64,000 bases of DNA, taken from the NCBI GenBank assembly GCA_034509755.1, contig CM067541.1, forward strand, positions 2,406,001 to 2,470,000, in the 5' to 3' direction. Every line of letters starts with the position of its first letter. Position 1 is the first letter of the stretch. The translations under genes were made by a program, and so were the position numbers. Positions 1 to 11,970 of the stretch are shown here, in pieces. Origin of the DNA: Anisodus tanguticus. Its lineage: Eukaryota; Streptophyta; Magnoliopsida; Solanales; Solanaceae. The notes below the pieces were generated by a model. It had not been told where the DNA came from and did no database searches. It worked only from the letters and a program-made list of their open reading frames with translations.

Positions 1-253
1 ATCTATATTAGGTCATCTGAATCCTTAATCTATGTGGTTCAATCAAAGATTGCCATATGAAATAGGACAAAAGAAGTGATATAAAAACTTCTTTCATTAT
101 TTGCACGGACTTTTAAAGTTCTCTCATCCTTTTATTTTCTGATACAGGTGAGAAAAATGTAAAAAGAATGGGTATCATTTGAACTTGTTTGATATGTTAG
201 ACTAGCTATTGTATTTCCTTGGCAATAATTGCTATGATGATAAAATATTGTAG

Positions 254-3200
254 GCCCTGAGAAATCCTCAGCAAATGTACATTTAGAGGAGCTAGATGAT
301 CCTCAGAGATTTGCTGAAGAAGGTGTTAAATATATGACTCTGCAGGAGTATGTCTCACGCTTAACGGAACTTAAAGATGAAATTAGTTGTGCCTGGCATG
401 CAAATGACCGTATAACCTCCCTTAATTTGTCAATCAAGGTATTTCTTTGTTCTAAATTGTGTCACATTTGCTTCTTGCTGGATTCTGCACTGACCAATCA
501 AGTGATCATTCTTTTTGGATAAGTACCTCTCAGTTTAACAATTTTATTTGGTATTCTTACAGTAAGTCAGTTTCAAACTTGCTATTTAATACTGGGCTCA
601 TGGGTTTGTCTGGTTCACTTGGGTTATTCCTGATCAAGTGATCATTCTTTTTTGGATAAGTACCACTCTTTTTAAATTTTTTATTTGGCAGTCGTTCAAT
701 AAGTCAGCTTCAAGTTTGCTATTTAGTAATACTTGGTTCATAGCTTAGTTGGCTAACCCAGTCTATTCTTGGGTACAAACTAGGGATGGTTTTTTTTCGT
801 AAAACCAAAAAACTGACTGAACCGAATACTTCTGTTTTCGGTTTTAATTTTTTAAAATTTTGGTTACTCAATTTTCGGGTTTTAAGGAAAAAATTTCGGT
901 CAAGCTGAAAAACGGAAATTTGCACATGCAAGTAACGTGCTCAGCCATTGTGATTTAATAGTGTGAGAAATTGGCATGAATCCAAAGCGAAGAAAGGATA
1001 TTGTAAAGGATTGGAAGGATAAATGAATGAAGTTATTGGTTTAGGATAACTGAAAGAAGTTATTGGTTTATTCTTCTAAGAAAACATTCGGCTTTTCTTT
1101 CCCACAGAATTAAACAAGTGGGCCAATAGCGTAAGTTAAAGAAAGAACATGATTGCATTGCTTTCTTACAATTCATAAACAGTAAAAGTTTCTTCTCTTC
1201 TCATTGATTTCAATAGTACAACGAATTATAAAAACTATGAAGGATCAAATTAGTCAACTGGTGTAATGGAACCACAGATATAATAACTTAAGAATCTTCT
1301 ATGACATCAGGTGGCCTGTTGGCATTTTCTACTTCTTTTATTTTTTAGCTAAATGTGTCTTGACTTCTCTTATATAGGTTGCTAAGCTACTGGCGGATAC
1401 ATCAGTACTACAATTGTATCCAACACTATTTGTTCTAGCTACAGAAATACTAGATATGTTAGGGGATATGGTATGGGAGCGCATCACACAGAAAGCTCAA
1501 TACACTGAAGATGGGACATTAGTCCATTTACCAGGTATAGCCTTCACATTTACCACTACCTCTGCCTCCCTGTGGCCAACTGGCACCTAATTTCCAGTAT
1601 CTGGTGTCCACTGCTGTCATATGCGTTTACTGTGACCTAAATTTAGTTCATAATGTACTTAAGTTTGTCATCATCCTCGTGTATAAGTCAACAAGGAAAT
1701 TATTTGTTAGATTTTCTAATTGATTTTGTTTGGATGACTTAGAGCAGTTTGCCACTGTTCATTGTAATGGAAGACTGTACAATTCTTAGGCCCATGGTTA
1801 GAATAGTAGGTATCTTGGCAATGAGTTATGGAATTTTTCTTACTGTCAAGCCTGACATTAGCACCTGAAGGATCTCCAATTCTCATTACAACTAATCACA
1901 GTCAAAGAGGCAACTTGGTGGGATGGTTATATGGTGAAGCAATGCTGGATAAACAATCATGGTGTTGTTAACATTCCAAATCAGAATTACTTGATAAAAC
2001 AAATTACTCCAAATCAGAATTGTGCAGATTTTTTTTCATTTGTCATATTTTATTTTTAAGTTGATGGACAAGGATTCAATGTCTTTAATAAACCTAACCT
2101 CTAAGATACATATCCAGTTTTTGTTTCTTCTTTGTTTTCAGTAATCTGATATCCTTGATGTAATTGTTCTGGTTTCCTGAGTCTCATTTCTTCCTAAAAG
2201 ACGCACTCGATCTATAACAGATAACTTTCAAGCAACTGAAATCTGTGCTGAAGCCAAAGAAACCTGCTATAACTGGTTTTGCAAAGTTGGTTCCATCCGC
2301 AAACTACTGCCACACATGTGAAGTCCTCAGTTCTTGCAATTGCCATCCCATGTCTTTTGAGCTCTTGATTTTACTTTAGTATATCTTTAGGTGTCTATTA
2401 TTCATAAACATAATGTCCTTAAGTGAGATGCTGGAATGGACTAGGAAGCATTATAGAGTTTTTGAAAATTGACATATTTAATGAATGATCGTTGGATTTT
2501 TGTTCCATCCTAATGTGATGATCTTGGTTCACTAGTGAAAAATTGCTAGTATTCCGTACAAGTTGGAGATTATCACGGTATTGCTGGCATGCTAAATTTT
2601 AAGTTATCTAGGACACATTGCCATCTGGTTTGTCTATGCAATGCTTTCATCACAATCATAAAAGTAAAGTTGATTCGTCCTTCCCCTGTAGACTGGGATG
2701 ATTTTAAGTTCTCAATGATAATTCCTCCTCTGGTATTTGTAGTTTCGTGCTCATATTCCATATCAGCTGCGCGGCTTCCGGAAGCTGTTAAGAATTCAAA
2801 ATTGTTATTATGGCAAGAGTCCATTATAAATATGCAAAAGGTTTAGAATCCCTATAATTGTGTAATTAGAAACAGAATTTTTTTTCTTCCTTTTTAGTAT
2901 TACTTATAAACACTATTTAAATCCCAACATGTTTGATTGAACAATCAATCACCAGATCTCTTCTTCTCTTTTTCTTTACAAAAGCGAAGTGTCTGTAAAC
3001 TATACTAGAGCTCATTGCAGGGAGAAAATCGAAATCACCTTTTTCATTTCTTTTCCTACTGTGCATGAGTTTATATTTCTGTTAGTCTTCTGTTTGACAA
3101 ATACTCTTGTGAACAGATACTTGGAGATGGCCATATACCATTGCTGTCGTTTCCTTTTGGAACAACCTGCTGATAATCTTCCACGACTTGTTATGATGGC

Positions 3201-3286
3201 AAGAGGCATTGCAGATCCATTAGCATCGTTTTATTGCCGCTTATATTTGGCCCATTGTGCACAAAAATTACCTCAACGGAACACAG
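254..3286 (+). CDS. VPS35L: VPS35L-like (Retriever complex subunit), partial gene
   Basis: Four exons with GT/AG borders and compatible phases can be read: 254-438, 1378-1534, 2221-2317 and 3117-3286, about 203 codons with no stop. Recognisable stretches are EYVSRLTELKDEISCAWHAN, ILDMLGDMVWERI, EAKETCYNWFCKVGSIRKLL and RLVMMARGIADPLASFYCRL. These match the N-terminal third of the VPS35L/C16orf62 family, a VPS35-like solenoid that forms Retriever with VPS26C and VPS29 for endosomal cargo recycling. The 5' end lies beyond the left edge. Downstream of 3286 no further exon was found, although the family protein is around 900-1000 residues; a Copia fragment begins about 0.6 kb later. The gene is therefore either interrupted or has been reduced to a relic. 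The exons show no decay. Intron 1 carries an AT-rich repeat at 783-930. Family assignment is from remembered conservation, not a search. Confidence 0.72.
783..930. repeat. MITE-like AT-rich repeat in VPS35L intron 1
   Basis: The stretch begins AGGGATGGTTTT and is a run of 'ccaaaa / cggttttaattttt' strings. This resembles the ends of plant hAT-type MITEs that start with (T)AGGG.TGG. No second terminal repeat or target duplication was found, so it is probably a truncated copy. Confidence 0.3.
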
Positions 3287-3799
3287 GTAACATTATCTGT
3301 AGTTTACTTGTTTAGTCATGACAGATAGTTATAATGTCACTGCAAATAGGTATGTGTGGTCCATATTTGCTAATAAAATTTGCCACGAATTTGACTCAAC
3401 AAGTTGTAGCTTCTAGTGGTCATGTGAACTATAATTATGAAAAATTGATGGATCAACATAGTAGTTGGATAAGATTAAAATAATACTAAGTGATTTCTTC
3501 TCATCTGCCTAAGTCTTGGTTAGCAGAGTTACCAGTATTTGTGTTGGTGGGAATGGTCGAGGTGTCCTGAAGACCATCTTTTTTAAGAAAACACAGTAGT
3601 TGGATTTTGGGTTGATGCAAGATCATAGAGGGTGAAAGAAAATGAAAAGTAGTGTAACAAAGTAAAATGTAGGCACTGCTTTGTAGGGAGATGTACTAGC
3701 TATGCAGTGAATTGTTGTAGCAATCGTAGGGTTTTGTCTCTTAGTTTGGATCCTTATTAGCAGAGGATACTTTTAAAGTTGTCTCCTTATTGAATACAA

Positions 3800-3915
3800 C
3801 AAAAACATACTCAGTGAAATCCCACAACGTGGGTCTGGGAAGGGTAGGGTGTACGCATACCTTACCTCTACCTTGGTAGGTAGATCGACTGTTTCCGAAA
3901 GACCCTCGGCTCAAG
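3800..3915 (-). repeat. SINE 3'-region fragment (Solanaceae type)
   Basis: The stretch GGGTAGGGTGTACGCATACC... CCTTGGTAGGTAGATCGACT... TTTCCGAAAGACCCTCGGCTC is the reverse complement of a body sequence common in Solanaceae SINEs. A second, more decayed copy lies at 13529-13610. No box A/B promoter remains here. It directly abuts the minus-strand Copia fragment. Confidence 0.5.
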
Positions 3916-3950
3916 ACAAAGCACAAGCACAAACAAAGCACCATAAACGG

Positions 3951-5105
3951 TCATACCCGGACAAAAAGTGGCTCATGAACACTGAGACTGACTCGAAAAT
4001 CATCAAACAGTATGCGCGGAAGTCCTTTGGTGAAGATGTCGGCAATCTGATGTCTAGAAGGAACATGAAGGACACGAACTTGACCACGAGCCACTTTTTC
4101 GCGAACAAAATGAATGTACATCTCAATGTGTTTGGTGCGTTGATGTTGGATGGGATTGCCGGAAAGACATATCGCACTAATATTGTCGCAGTAGACCAGT
4201 GTTGCCTTTTGAATCGAGCAGTGAAGCTCAAGTAGAAGGTTACAGATCCAACAAGACTCAGAAACGACGTTGGCGACACCTCTGTACTCTGCTTCGGCAC
4301 TGGATCGGGATAGTGTAGGTTGCCTTTTGGAAGACCAAGACAATAGGTTATCTCCGAGGAAAATGCAGTAACCAGACGTGGAGCGTCTGGTGTCAGGACA
4401 TCCACCCCAGTCAGCATCAGAATAAGCAGTGAGACCAGTGAGCGAGAACATGTATAGATGTAATCCAAAGTGAAGTGTGCCTTGGACGTATTGTAAAATA
4501 CATTTGAGGGCATGCATGTGTGCTTCCGTCGGATTGTGCGTGTGCAAGCAGATTTGTTACACGGCATATGATATGTCTGGTCTCGTGAATATGAGGTATT
4601 GCAGGGCCCAACCAGGCTACGATAGTGAGTCGGGTCTGAATACGGAGGGCCGGAATCATCACTGAGCTTGGAATTAGTGTCCACTGGCGTGTGGGATGGC
4701 TTGCAAGACGTCATGCCTGCATGGTCAAAGATCTATTCGACGCATTTCTTCTGACATAGAAATAGGCCGTCAGAATGGCGAGTGACAGAGATGTCCAAGA
4801 AATAACTTAGGGCCCCCAGATCCTTCATAGCAAACTCAGATGAAAGGAGAGACATAATGGACTGGTGGAGGGCATCAGATGATGTGGTAAGGATGATGTC
4901 ATCAACATATAATAAGAGGTAAGCCATGTCTGGACCCTTGTTGTAGATGAACACGAAATGATTAGATTTGTTGTGTGAAAAACCGATAGAGGAGACATAA
5001 TCGGCGAACCGTTGGTACCATGCTCGAGGAGCCTATTTCAATCCATAGAGCGATTTCCACAATAGACACATATAATCTGGATGAATAGGATCCTGAAACC
5101 TTCGT
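3951..5105 (-). mobile_element. Copia retrotransposon fragment (RT end plus RNase H)
   Basis: On the minus strand, 4954-4733 encodes the end of a Copia reverse transcriptase with the YVDD active-site box (LLLYVDDIIL), followed by SEFAMKDLGALSYFL. A further RT remnant reaches about 5105 (PDYMCLLWKSLYGL). 4547-3951 encodes RNase H with YSDADWGGCPDTRRSTSGYC, SSAEAEYRGVANVV, YCDNISAI, KHIEMYIHFVREKV and ADIFTKGLP, in the usual Copia order. A frame break separates the two blocks. No LTR, integrase or gag is attached, so this is a 3' fragment. CAG/CTG triplets are frequent here, unlike in the related elements at 49.7 and 57.2 kb. Confidence 0.85.
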
Positions 5106-7581
5106 TAAAAATGTAGGAGATGGTTGGGAAGAGAGAGCCTTCGTTCTAGGATTTGAGAGAAGTGAAATATGATTTTTAAAACTAAGTTGCGTATTTTACT
5201 GTCGAAACGATTTGACGGTCAATATTGACGAACCGTCAATATTTATACGGTATGGTTCTGGGCCGTCAACAATTGGGTCGTCTTGAAAAAGGCCAATTTT
5301 CAGTGATTTGTAAAAGCTGAGGTTCTGAGATGGTTGGATTTGACAGGTCGTATAAATTTATACCGTCCATAGAATTTATGGTGTGCCGTCAATTTCGAAA
5401 ATGAGACTGACGTTTCATTTTGATGGGTGGTAGAATAGTTTACGGTCCGTAAATCCTAGCGTAAAAATCTGAATCTGCAGAACTGAAATTGTTTTTTCGA
5501 CTTAAACTCTCTGTTTTGATTTCCTAAACCACTGAATCATAAACATAGCTTAGTTTAGAGGTACGGGGTGTTAAAGTTAAACTTGTAACACTTTATAAAT
5601 TTTGATTATTCTATAAATAGGGGTCCTAAAGGCTATATATGCACTTCTTACATTTTATGCTTGTGCTAAAATTGGCTAAAGAGTGGAACAGAGTGACTTT
5701 TGATTCGTTATTGGGATAAAATTATTAAATCATCTACATTAAACATAAGAATGAATAATAGAAAGTATAAAAAAAAAATATTTTTCATATCTAATTTTAA
5801 GAAGAAATGCTTTTAGAAGTATTTATAAGTTAGAAATTCCCCACCGTTCGATTTTTTATTTTTCTAATAGTGTATGGACAAGTTGAATTAAGACCAATAC
5901 TTTTACTTTATATGTTTTGACTCACCAAATTCTTATCAGCGTCCATTTGACACACGATCAAATTTGGATAAGTGCACAAATAGTCATTTTTTAGGACCAT
6001 AATTTTACTATATCGTGGAAATTTACAAAATATTCAAAGTCTAGCCCCTCAATTAGAACTTCAGACCTCAAATATGAAGTTACAAACCTCGAATCTGAAT
6101 TTTCAAACTTCAGATTCAAAAGTCTAAAGTTTTAACTGCTACGGCCTAATTTCATATCTCAACTTTAAATAGCATGTCCTAAAATCCAGCTTTTAGTTTA
6201 AATGGCATGTCCAAAAGTGACTACTTGACTCTATTTCCACACCAAATTTCGCACATAGCGTTTGGATGAGGCCCAAAAGTATCTATTTTCCCACCATTGG
6301 GTTTAAGGTTTGAAATCCATTGTTGAGATTGGGTAGGGTCATTTGCACCTTTTTCCCAATTTTGTGCTGGTCTTTAATTTGAGAACTTTACATAATTTGC
6401 AATGTTTAAAAACACATTACATTATTTTAGCACAAATAATAATTTATCTGTTTTAGCACAAAAAAAAACCCCTTCACAATATATCCCACCCAAACGGAAA
6501 CCCCATCATTAGCCTAAAATCTCTCTCCTTAATAACCTAATCATTATTTCCTTAATTGTCTCCTAAGAAACAAAACTTTTAAATGGAAACTATTTGACAA
6601 GCACAAATTTGATTATTTGTAATTTTCGGTTTATGATTTTTTTATGTTCAAAACTCTTTAACAACAAATCAACAACATATGCCAAATATATTACTATAAT
6701 TAAGTTTTAAGTAGGTGTGTGTGTGTGTCTATATATAATCTATCTTTAATCTTTTCATAATTGTGGTATAGTTTTAGTATAAATCTTTTATATCATAAAT
6801 ATACTATGAACATATCATAATTTTGAGTTTTTGACAAATATTTTGTATATAATAAATCACAATCACACATTCTAAAAAGTACGTATCACTTATACTTCAT
6901 TTATACCATTAAAATAGAATTAGAATATGCTCTTTGTGGTGTTTCAGCATTTTATCCCTAATTAAATGGTGTATTACGTTTTTGGAAGAGGGGAAAGAGA
7001 AAAAATAGTAGTCATCCCTATTTTAATGAGAGAGAGATAGAAAGTATTAATTTATAACTAAAATTGATTCCTTATTTATTGGCGAGAGATAATGAGGTAA
7101 TTAATAAGAGTTAAAAAGAAAATAATCCATGATTTTTTGGATACTATTCACATTTAAATTATTGGTTGTATTTGTTATTAAAATGTTGTTTTTGAAATGT
7201 TTAGAAAGTTTTGATATTAATGCAAATAACTTTTAGAAGATGAATTAACACGTAAAATTCTCATTTAATAATTTTAGTGATTTAAGGCCTTGCAACTAAA
7301 TCAAAATGCTTCCTTTTGACATGTTCATAGGTTCAATAAAAGAAGCCTCCATTTACGTGACACCACACACATTCCTTAACCAAACAACAAGTAAATAAGT
7401 TGGAAACCACAAGCATTTTCCCTTGTTCTTTGCTTCTTCTTAGTCTCTAAGCATTTTAGATGCATCTTGTTACTATCACGTTTTGAGAGCTTAAGTTAAT
7501 ATTTTTTTTCATTTTACCTTACTAATAAATCATCACCACTAACAACAACAAAAGTTAGGTATTTTTGAACATTTAACGACA
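5106..7581. other. Intergenic AT-rich stretch without recognised genes
   Basis: No convincing ORF or exon was found. 5205-5580 contains repeated 'ccgtcaat/gacggtc' strings and a terminal GGGGTGTTAAAG, which looks like a decayed LTR but has no recognisable partner. 5950-6330 has short internal repeats ('cttcagattcaaa', 'aacttcagacctc'), typical of old MITE debris. 6718-6730 is a short (GT)n tract. The last few hundred bases presumably include the promoter of the BAP31-like gene. Confidence 0.5.
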
Positions 7582-8542
7582 ATGATTCAACCATTATTCG
7601 CGCTTGTATTTTTTGAAGTGGTCGTAGTATTGACCCTCGTATTCAAAACCCCTTTAAGAAAACCAATTTTGATGGCATTGGATAAATCAAAGCAAGGGAG
7701 GGGACCTGTGATAGTAAAGAGTGCTGGAGGAACATTATTTATGGTTTTGGTCTCAATCTTGTTCAATGTCACTTTAATGCAAAACCGTGCAACGGATTCT
7801 GGCACGGTCAATCCAACTGATCAAGTTATATTGGCTACTCACCTCCTAGAAGCCTCACTCTTGGGTAAATCTTGTCTTACAACCTTTACATCTTTTCTTT
7901 CTTTATTTTCGTCACATTATATTTTGAAGGAAAAGACTTATATAGGCTATAAAATTAATTGGGATAACGTTTTAATCATGTTAGTACGTTTTATTGGTTT
8001 AGTAATTACGTATCTTAGAAAATATAGAGAACTTTTAAAATGGGTTGATTCCAAGAATGACCTTAAAAACGGGTGGTATTGAACTTTTGATCCCCACTTG
8101 CCCATGGACAAACCTTCAAGTTCAAAATCAAAACTTATTAAACTTGAAGTTTTTGCTCATGAGGCCAACGGGGTCAAAAAGTTTCAGATCACTCATTTCC
8201 AAGGTCATTGGATGTAATTTCCTAACTAAAAGAAGACCGTGAGGAAGGGGAGAAGTCAGAAAAATTACCAACTTGACCCTAGCCATAACTTGCTTAGAAT
8301 TGAGGCATATTTAATTTTGTGGTCTTGTCATGCTTTATTTGGTGCATGGCATAAAATAATGTCTTCTTTTCTGGTGTACCAATGCAGGTTTTTCATTGTT
8401 CCTTGCTTTGGTCATAGATAGACTTCACTACTACATAAAAGAGCTTCGTCTGCTAAGGAAGACTTTGGAGGCAGAAAAGAAAATAAACCAGAACTGCCCG
8501 GTGGAAGACGTGACATCAAAAAATCCGAGCAAAAGTACATAG
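7582..8542 (+). CDS. BAP31/YET-like endoplasmic reticulum membrane protein
   Basis: Two exons, 7582-7864 and 8388-8542, join with the intron inside a glycine codon (G|GT) and give 145 residues. The N-terminal half is strongly hydrophobic (MIQPLFALVFFEVVVVLTLV about 1-20; TLFMVLVSILFNVTLM about 52-67) and a third membrane segment spans the junction (LLGFSLFLALVIDRL about 93-107). This is followed by a charged helix (YIKELRLLRKTLEAEKKI). The motifs FKTPLRK, GRGPVIVK, NPTDQV and LLEASLLG.SLFLALVIDRLH are those of short plant BAP31-like proteins, which sit in the ER membrane and are linked to ER export and quality control. The first ATG opens directly into the first membrane segment, so it is the likely start. 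Reading through the first donor also gives a longer open frame, which is probably intronic. The final residues do not end in a KKxx signal. Confidence 0.85.
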
Positions 8543-9280
8543 AACTATGGAAGCTATATATCTAAGTTTTACCAACTATATTCTCTGTTTATTTGCTCTT
8601 TTAGGTTGCCTTTAACACATAGTATATTCGACACATCCTAATGCATAACGATGTGGTATTTTTTTTTCTTCAATTATTTTTAAGCGCCTTTGTATTCCTA
8701 AATGTCTAGTTATAGTTTGTACGATTTATTTACTCTAAGATATAATGTTACGTGACTCCTACTTTTGTTATCAAACTGCCAAAAAATAGAAACAGAAACG
8801 AAACAAAAAAATTTGTGGGGAAACTATAATGAAGAAGCTTTGTTTGTTTGAAGTTTTTCAAAAATGGAGTTTGTAAAGGAATTTTGAGTTTTTGCAAAGT
8901 ACTACTCAAAATTGGGGATAAATAATTCCCAGTTCGAAATAATTGAGAAAAGTTAACTCTTAACAGAAACAACTAATTCAGAGCTCGCAAACTTTGCTTA
9001 TTTTACCACCTCCCTTCATTAGATGATATTCAATATGCTATCGAGTTACATTCATCTCCAGTTGGGCAACAAGAAGTAATTTCTTTTTTTTTTCCAAAAC
9101 TAAATCTAAATACATATTGGTTTCCGACAAATTAAAAATGATTGCCAACATAGGTAAAGATAATAAACCAATGTATTTCTTTGAATCTGGTATAACCTAT
9201 CTGAACTTTCCCAGTAAGCTATAGAATACACAATCCTCGAAGTGAATAAACCAAAGTAGACAATTCAAATGAAGAGACAC
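8543..9280. other. Intergenic, probably 3'UTR then spacer
   Basis: This follows the stop codon of the BAP31-like gene. It is AT-rich with no recognisable exon, RNA gene or repeat. The first 100-200 bases are presumably the 3'UTR. Nothing else was seen. Confidence 0.4.
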
Positions 9281-9988
9281 CTATAGACAACATAAACAAC
9301 CTACTCTCGGGCACCAGAAAAGCTTAATCTCCTGCTTTTTACAACTCTCCCCTTGCATAACTCCACGGCTGTTGAAAAACCTGATTGTAGATTGAAGATA
9401 TTTGTTGTTGGAGCTCAAAGACAACTTGACAGTTTCAACTAGCTTGGAGCAAATATCAGATGCTCCTTGACATACCTGCTCAACAGGCATTCTAGGATTT
9501 AACAAGGGAACTTTGACTATTTACTTGCATCAAACCTTACAAACGATCCAACAATTTAACGTTCGTCCATAAGAGATAGGCGAGATTTGAGAAAATCTTT
9601 CTTTTACGTATTTGGTACTGGTACCAATTTGAATATCTTGGATATTGGGTGCAGCTTTAGATACCAACCACGACGTGAGGTCCTTCAGTCAAATATTTCA
9701 GAAAAAAACAAGAACTGTGACTTACTTCAAATGAAGATGCAATAGCATTGCAAGCATCAAGTGCAAGATTTCTTCGGGCAGCCTTCAAAGACATTATTTA
9801 GACTTAGCTTAATAATGGTCCCCTTATTCTTTTATCTTTCATGGAAGAGCAAAGGATGAACAAGATGTTACCTGGATTGGTTCTTGTAAAACAGTATCGA
9901 TTAAGCTCTGAAGAATAACAGCAGAAAAAGAAAGAAGCTCTTGCAGATATTGTTGATCACAAAAGAACAAAGAGTCATTGCCCATAAC
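9281..9988 (-). CDS. Unidentified gene fragment, three in-phase exons
   Basis: On the minus strand three exons can be chained, all phase 0 with GT/AG borders: 9988-9872 (39 codons), 9782-9726 (19 codons) and 9475-9281 (64 codons plus TAG). The encoded text includes LLSFSAVILQSLIDTVLQEP, AARRNLALDACNAIASSFE and GASDICSKLVETVKLSLSSN. It is helix-rich and amphipathic, like a HEAT-type or other alpha-solenoid protein, but I do not recognise the family. The last about 30 codons are Cys-rich and look like read-through beyond the true exon. No exons were seen upstream before 10771. Either the gene is a fragment or its other exons are too short or diverged to see by eye. Confidence 0.4.
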
Positions 9989-10321
9989 CTGGATGTGTGA
10001 TAAATCAGGGTAAATGCGCTAGGACACTTACCAAAGAAAGAGAAAAATATGTAGATATCAAATTAAAGGAATGAAAAACTAGTGAGAGAATGAAGGTGGT
10101 TCCTTTTTTAGGACAATCTTTCACATATCCATCATTTATTAACATAGAGTACCAGAAAATGCAAGTTGTTATGCCCAAAGCAATAATTATAACTGCCAAT
10201 TTGACCTTTCTCATAAGAAAAATATATTTATAACTGGCATCTCGTTTCGGTAAATGAAATACCCATATGTATAGTTTCTCATTCCACCCGTAAATAAAAT
10301 GGTAAAGTTGCTTAGAGTAAC

Positions 10322-10485
10322 CGGTAAAGTTGTTGTCATGTGACCAGGAGGTCATGGGTTCAAGCCGTGGAAACAGACCTTCTTGCAGAAATGTGAGGTA
10401 GACTGCGTACAATAGATACTTGTGGTCCGACCCTTCTCCGGACCCCGCACATAGCGGGAGCTTAGTGCACCGGACAACCCTTTAT
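10322..10485 (+). mobile_element. Au-type SINE
   Basis: A tRNA-derived SINE is recognisable from a box A region (GGTAAAGTTGTTGTCATGTG), box B (GGGTTCAAGCCG) and the characteristic Au body: CTGCGTACAATAGA, TGTGGTCCGACCC, CCGGACCCCGC and ATAGCGGGAGCTTAGTGCAC. It ends in ACAACCCTTT. Length and order fit the Au family, which is widespread in Solanaceae. No target duplication was picked out by eye. Confidence 0.85.
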
Positions 10486-10770
10486 GTAGAATGGCCCAAT
10501 ATGACTAAATGTCAATAACGTTTTTTTCTTTATCAAGTTTTACTCATGCACCATTCATCCCACACCCCATTGTACGGGCCACTCAAGATGTGGCGGGGTA
10601 GGTAGCAAAATTTTAGAATTGTCTCAGTCAGAAGAAATAAGAGAAGAGGACAGTGATGACTTGATGTATTCAAGACACTATTTTGTAGGTGTCAAACACA
10701 CATACATGATAATTCTCCAGTGAGACAATATCGCTTATTAACATTGTAACACAAACACTCAAGGCAGTGT

Positions 10771-11425
10771 TTATTCTTTAGTTATTGGAGAGCCACTCGT
10801 TATAGAATCCTGCAAGGCCCTTGCTGCAGCTAATTCCATCTCCAGATTTGAAATTGTTTTATCCAGGGTTCTGCATTTTGGTAAAGAAAAAGTGATAAAC
10901 AACTCTTACTTTTTAAATACAGATAATTACAGTCCAATGCCTTTTGGAGATCTAATTTACAAAATAGCCAGATAATGTGTTTTGTATATAAACTATAAAT
11001 ATACATATAATATCCATAATCAGTTTATATTGTTTTGTATATTTTGGCTATCGCCCGTGATTAATTTCAGCTGACTTGCCAAAAATGAAGAAAGCTCTTT
11101 ATAATACTTATATTAAAGCATGATTCTCACAAAATATACGAATAACAAGCATGAGTAACATACTGTACGGTATCATGCGTCTTTGAAGCTTCCCCAAGAT
11201 TATCCTTGGATTCACTTTTTACATCCTTCAGCTAAAAACAACAAAACCAAAGTCATTAGCGCCCGACAAACTTGAATATCAGAGTACCTAAGATTACATT
11301 GCTGTCCACTTTTCTTGCATAATAATACTCAAAGTTGTAGGATCACCGTCCTTGCAGACTAACCTTACCTTTTGATCAGCAATCTGTGCTATCCTTGATA
11401 TGCCTTTAGCTTCAGGAACTGTCCA
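10771..11425 (-). pseudogene. Beta-1,3-galactosyltransferase N-terminal fragment (DUF4094 region)
   Basis: Three minus-strand exons join in frame: at least 11425-11369 (WTVPEAKGISRIAQIADQK), 11231-11164 (LKDVKSESKDNLGEASKTHD) with donor GTATGT, and 10870-10771 (TLDKTISNLEMELAAARALQ...). Order and spacing match the stem/coiled DUF4094 region of plant GT31 beta-1,3-galactosyltransferases, Golgi enzymes that build arabinogalactan and N-glycan side chains. The exon encoding the N-terminal signal anchor is absent upstream. The catalytic domain (RRDSIRxTWMP, DxD) is absent downstream: exon 3 runs into an in-frame TAA at 10773-10771, and an Au SINE and spacer follow. I call it a truncated relic. The three retained exons show no stops. 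Confidence 0.65.
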
Positions 11426-11539
11426 CATTATACATCATAATAACATTTATTTGATTACCATGAATTTAAAGAATTTGACTCTAGTTGTAACCATATAAAT
11501 AATACATCTTCGATTGATGAGCAACTAATCTTATATCCC

Positions 11540-11970
11540 GAGATTTTGTGTTTTACAGATGCAGGGGTGGAAAGGGACACATGAGATTCTAGTATTGGTG
11601 TTGTGGCAGTTGATGCTAGTGGTTCGATGTTTCATGCCTTTGGCTCCCCAATTCAGCCAGTTGGAAAGTCAATCATTGCTGAACCAATTGCAGTTGGAGA
11701 GGCATTTCAGTTTGCGGTGCGCAAAGGATAAAGAAAAGTTCATATTCTATCGGATGCGATGGAGGCGTTAATGATAATTCAGGGACTGAATTCAACACGA
11801 TTGATTGTGCAAAACGTATATGAAGATATCAGGTAGCTTTGAGCTACCCTTGATGTAGCTCGATTTTTTTATTAGAAGGAATAAAAACAGGTGTAGTCAT
11901 CGTTTAGCTAATTTTTCGAAGACTTTGATTGATGCAGTTTCTTGGAATGAACAATTTTCTATATGACTTG
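11540..11970 (+). pseudogene. Decayed RNase H-like domain (RVT_3 type)
   Basis: One plus-strand frame reads FTDAGVERDT, stop, DSSIGVVAVDASGSMFHAFG, then AEPIAVGEAFQFAVRKG, stop, RKVHILSDAMEALMIIQGL. After an interruption comes CSHRLANFSKTLIDAVSW. The D...E...D spacing and the '(L)SDAMEAL' block match the RNase H-like domain found at the end of plant LINEs and in domesticated relatives. At least two in-frame stops (TGA at 11582, TAA at about 11729) show it is dead. No RT domain lies next to it, so LINE origin is inferred only. Confidence 0.55.

Noticed and set aside
3849..4235. 128-codon plus-strand ORF
   Set aside because: It is the complement of the Copia RNase H coding strand; no independent family resemblance.
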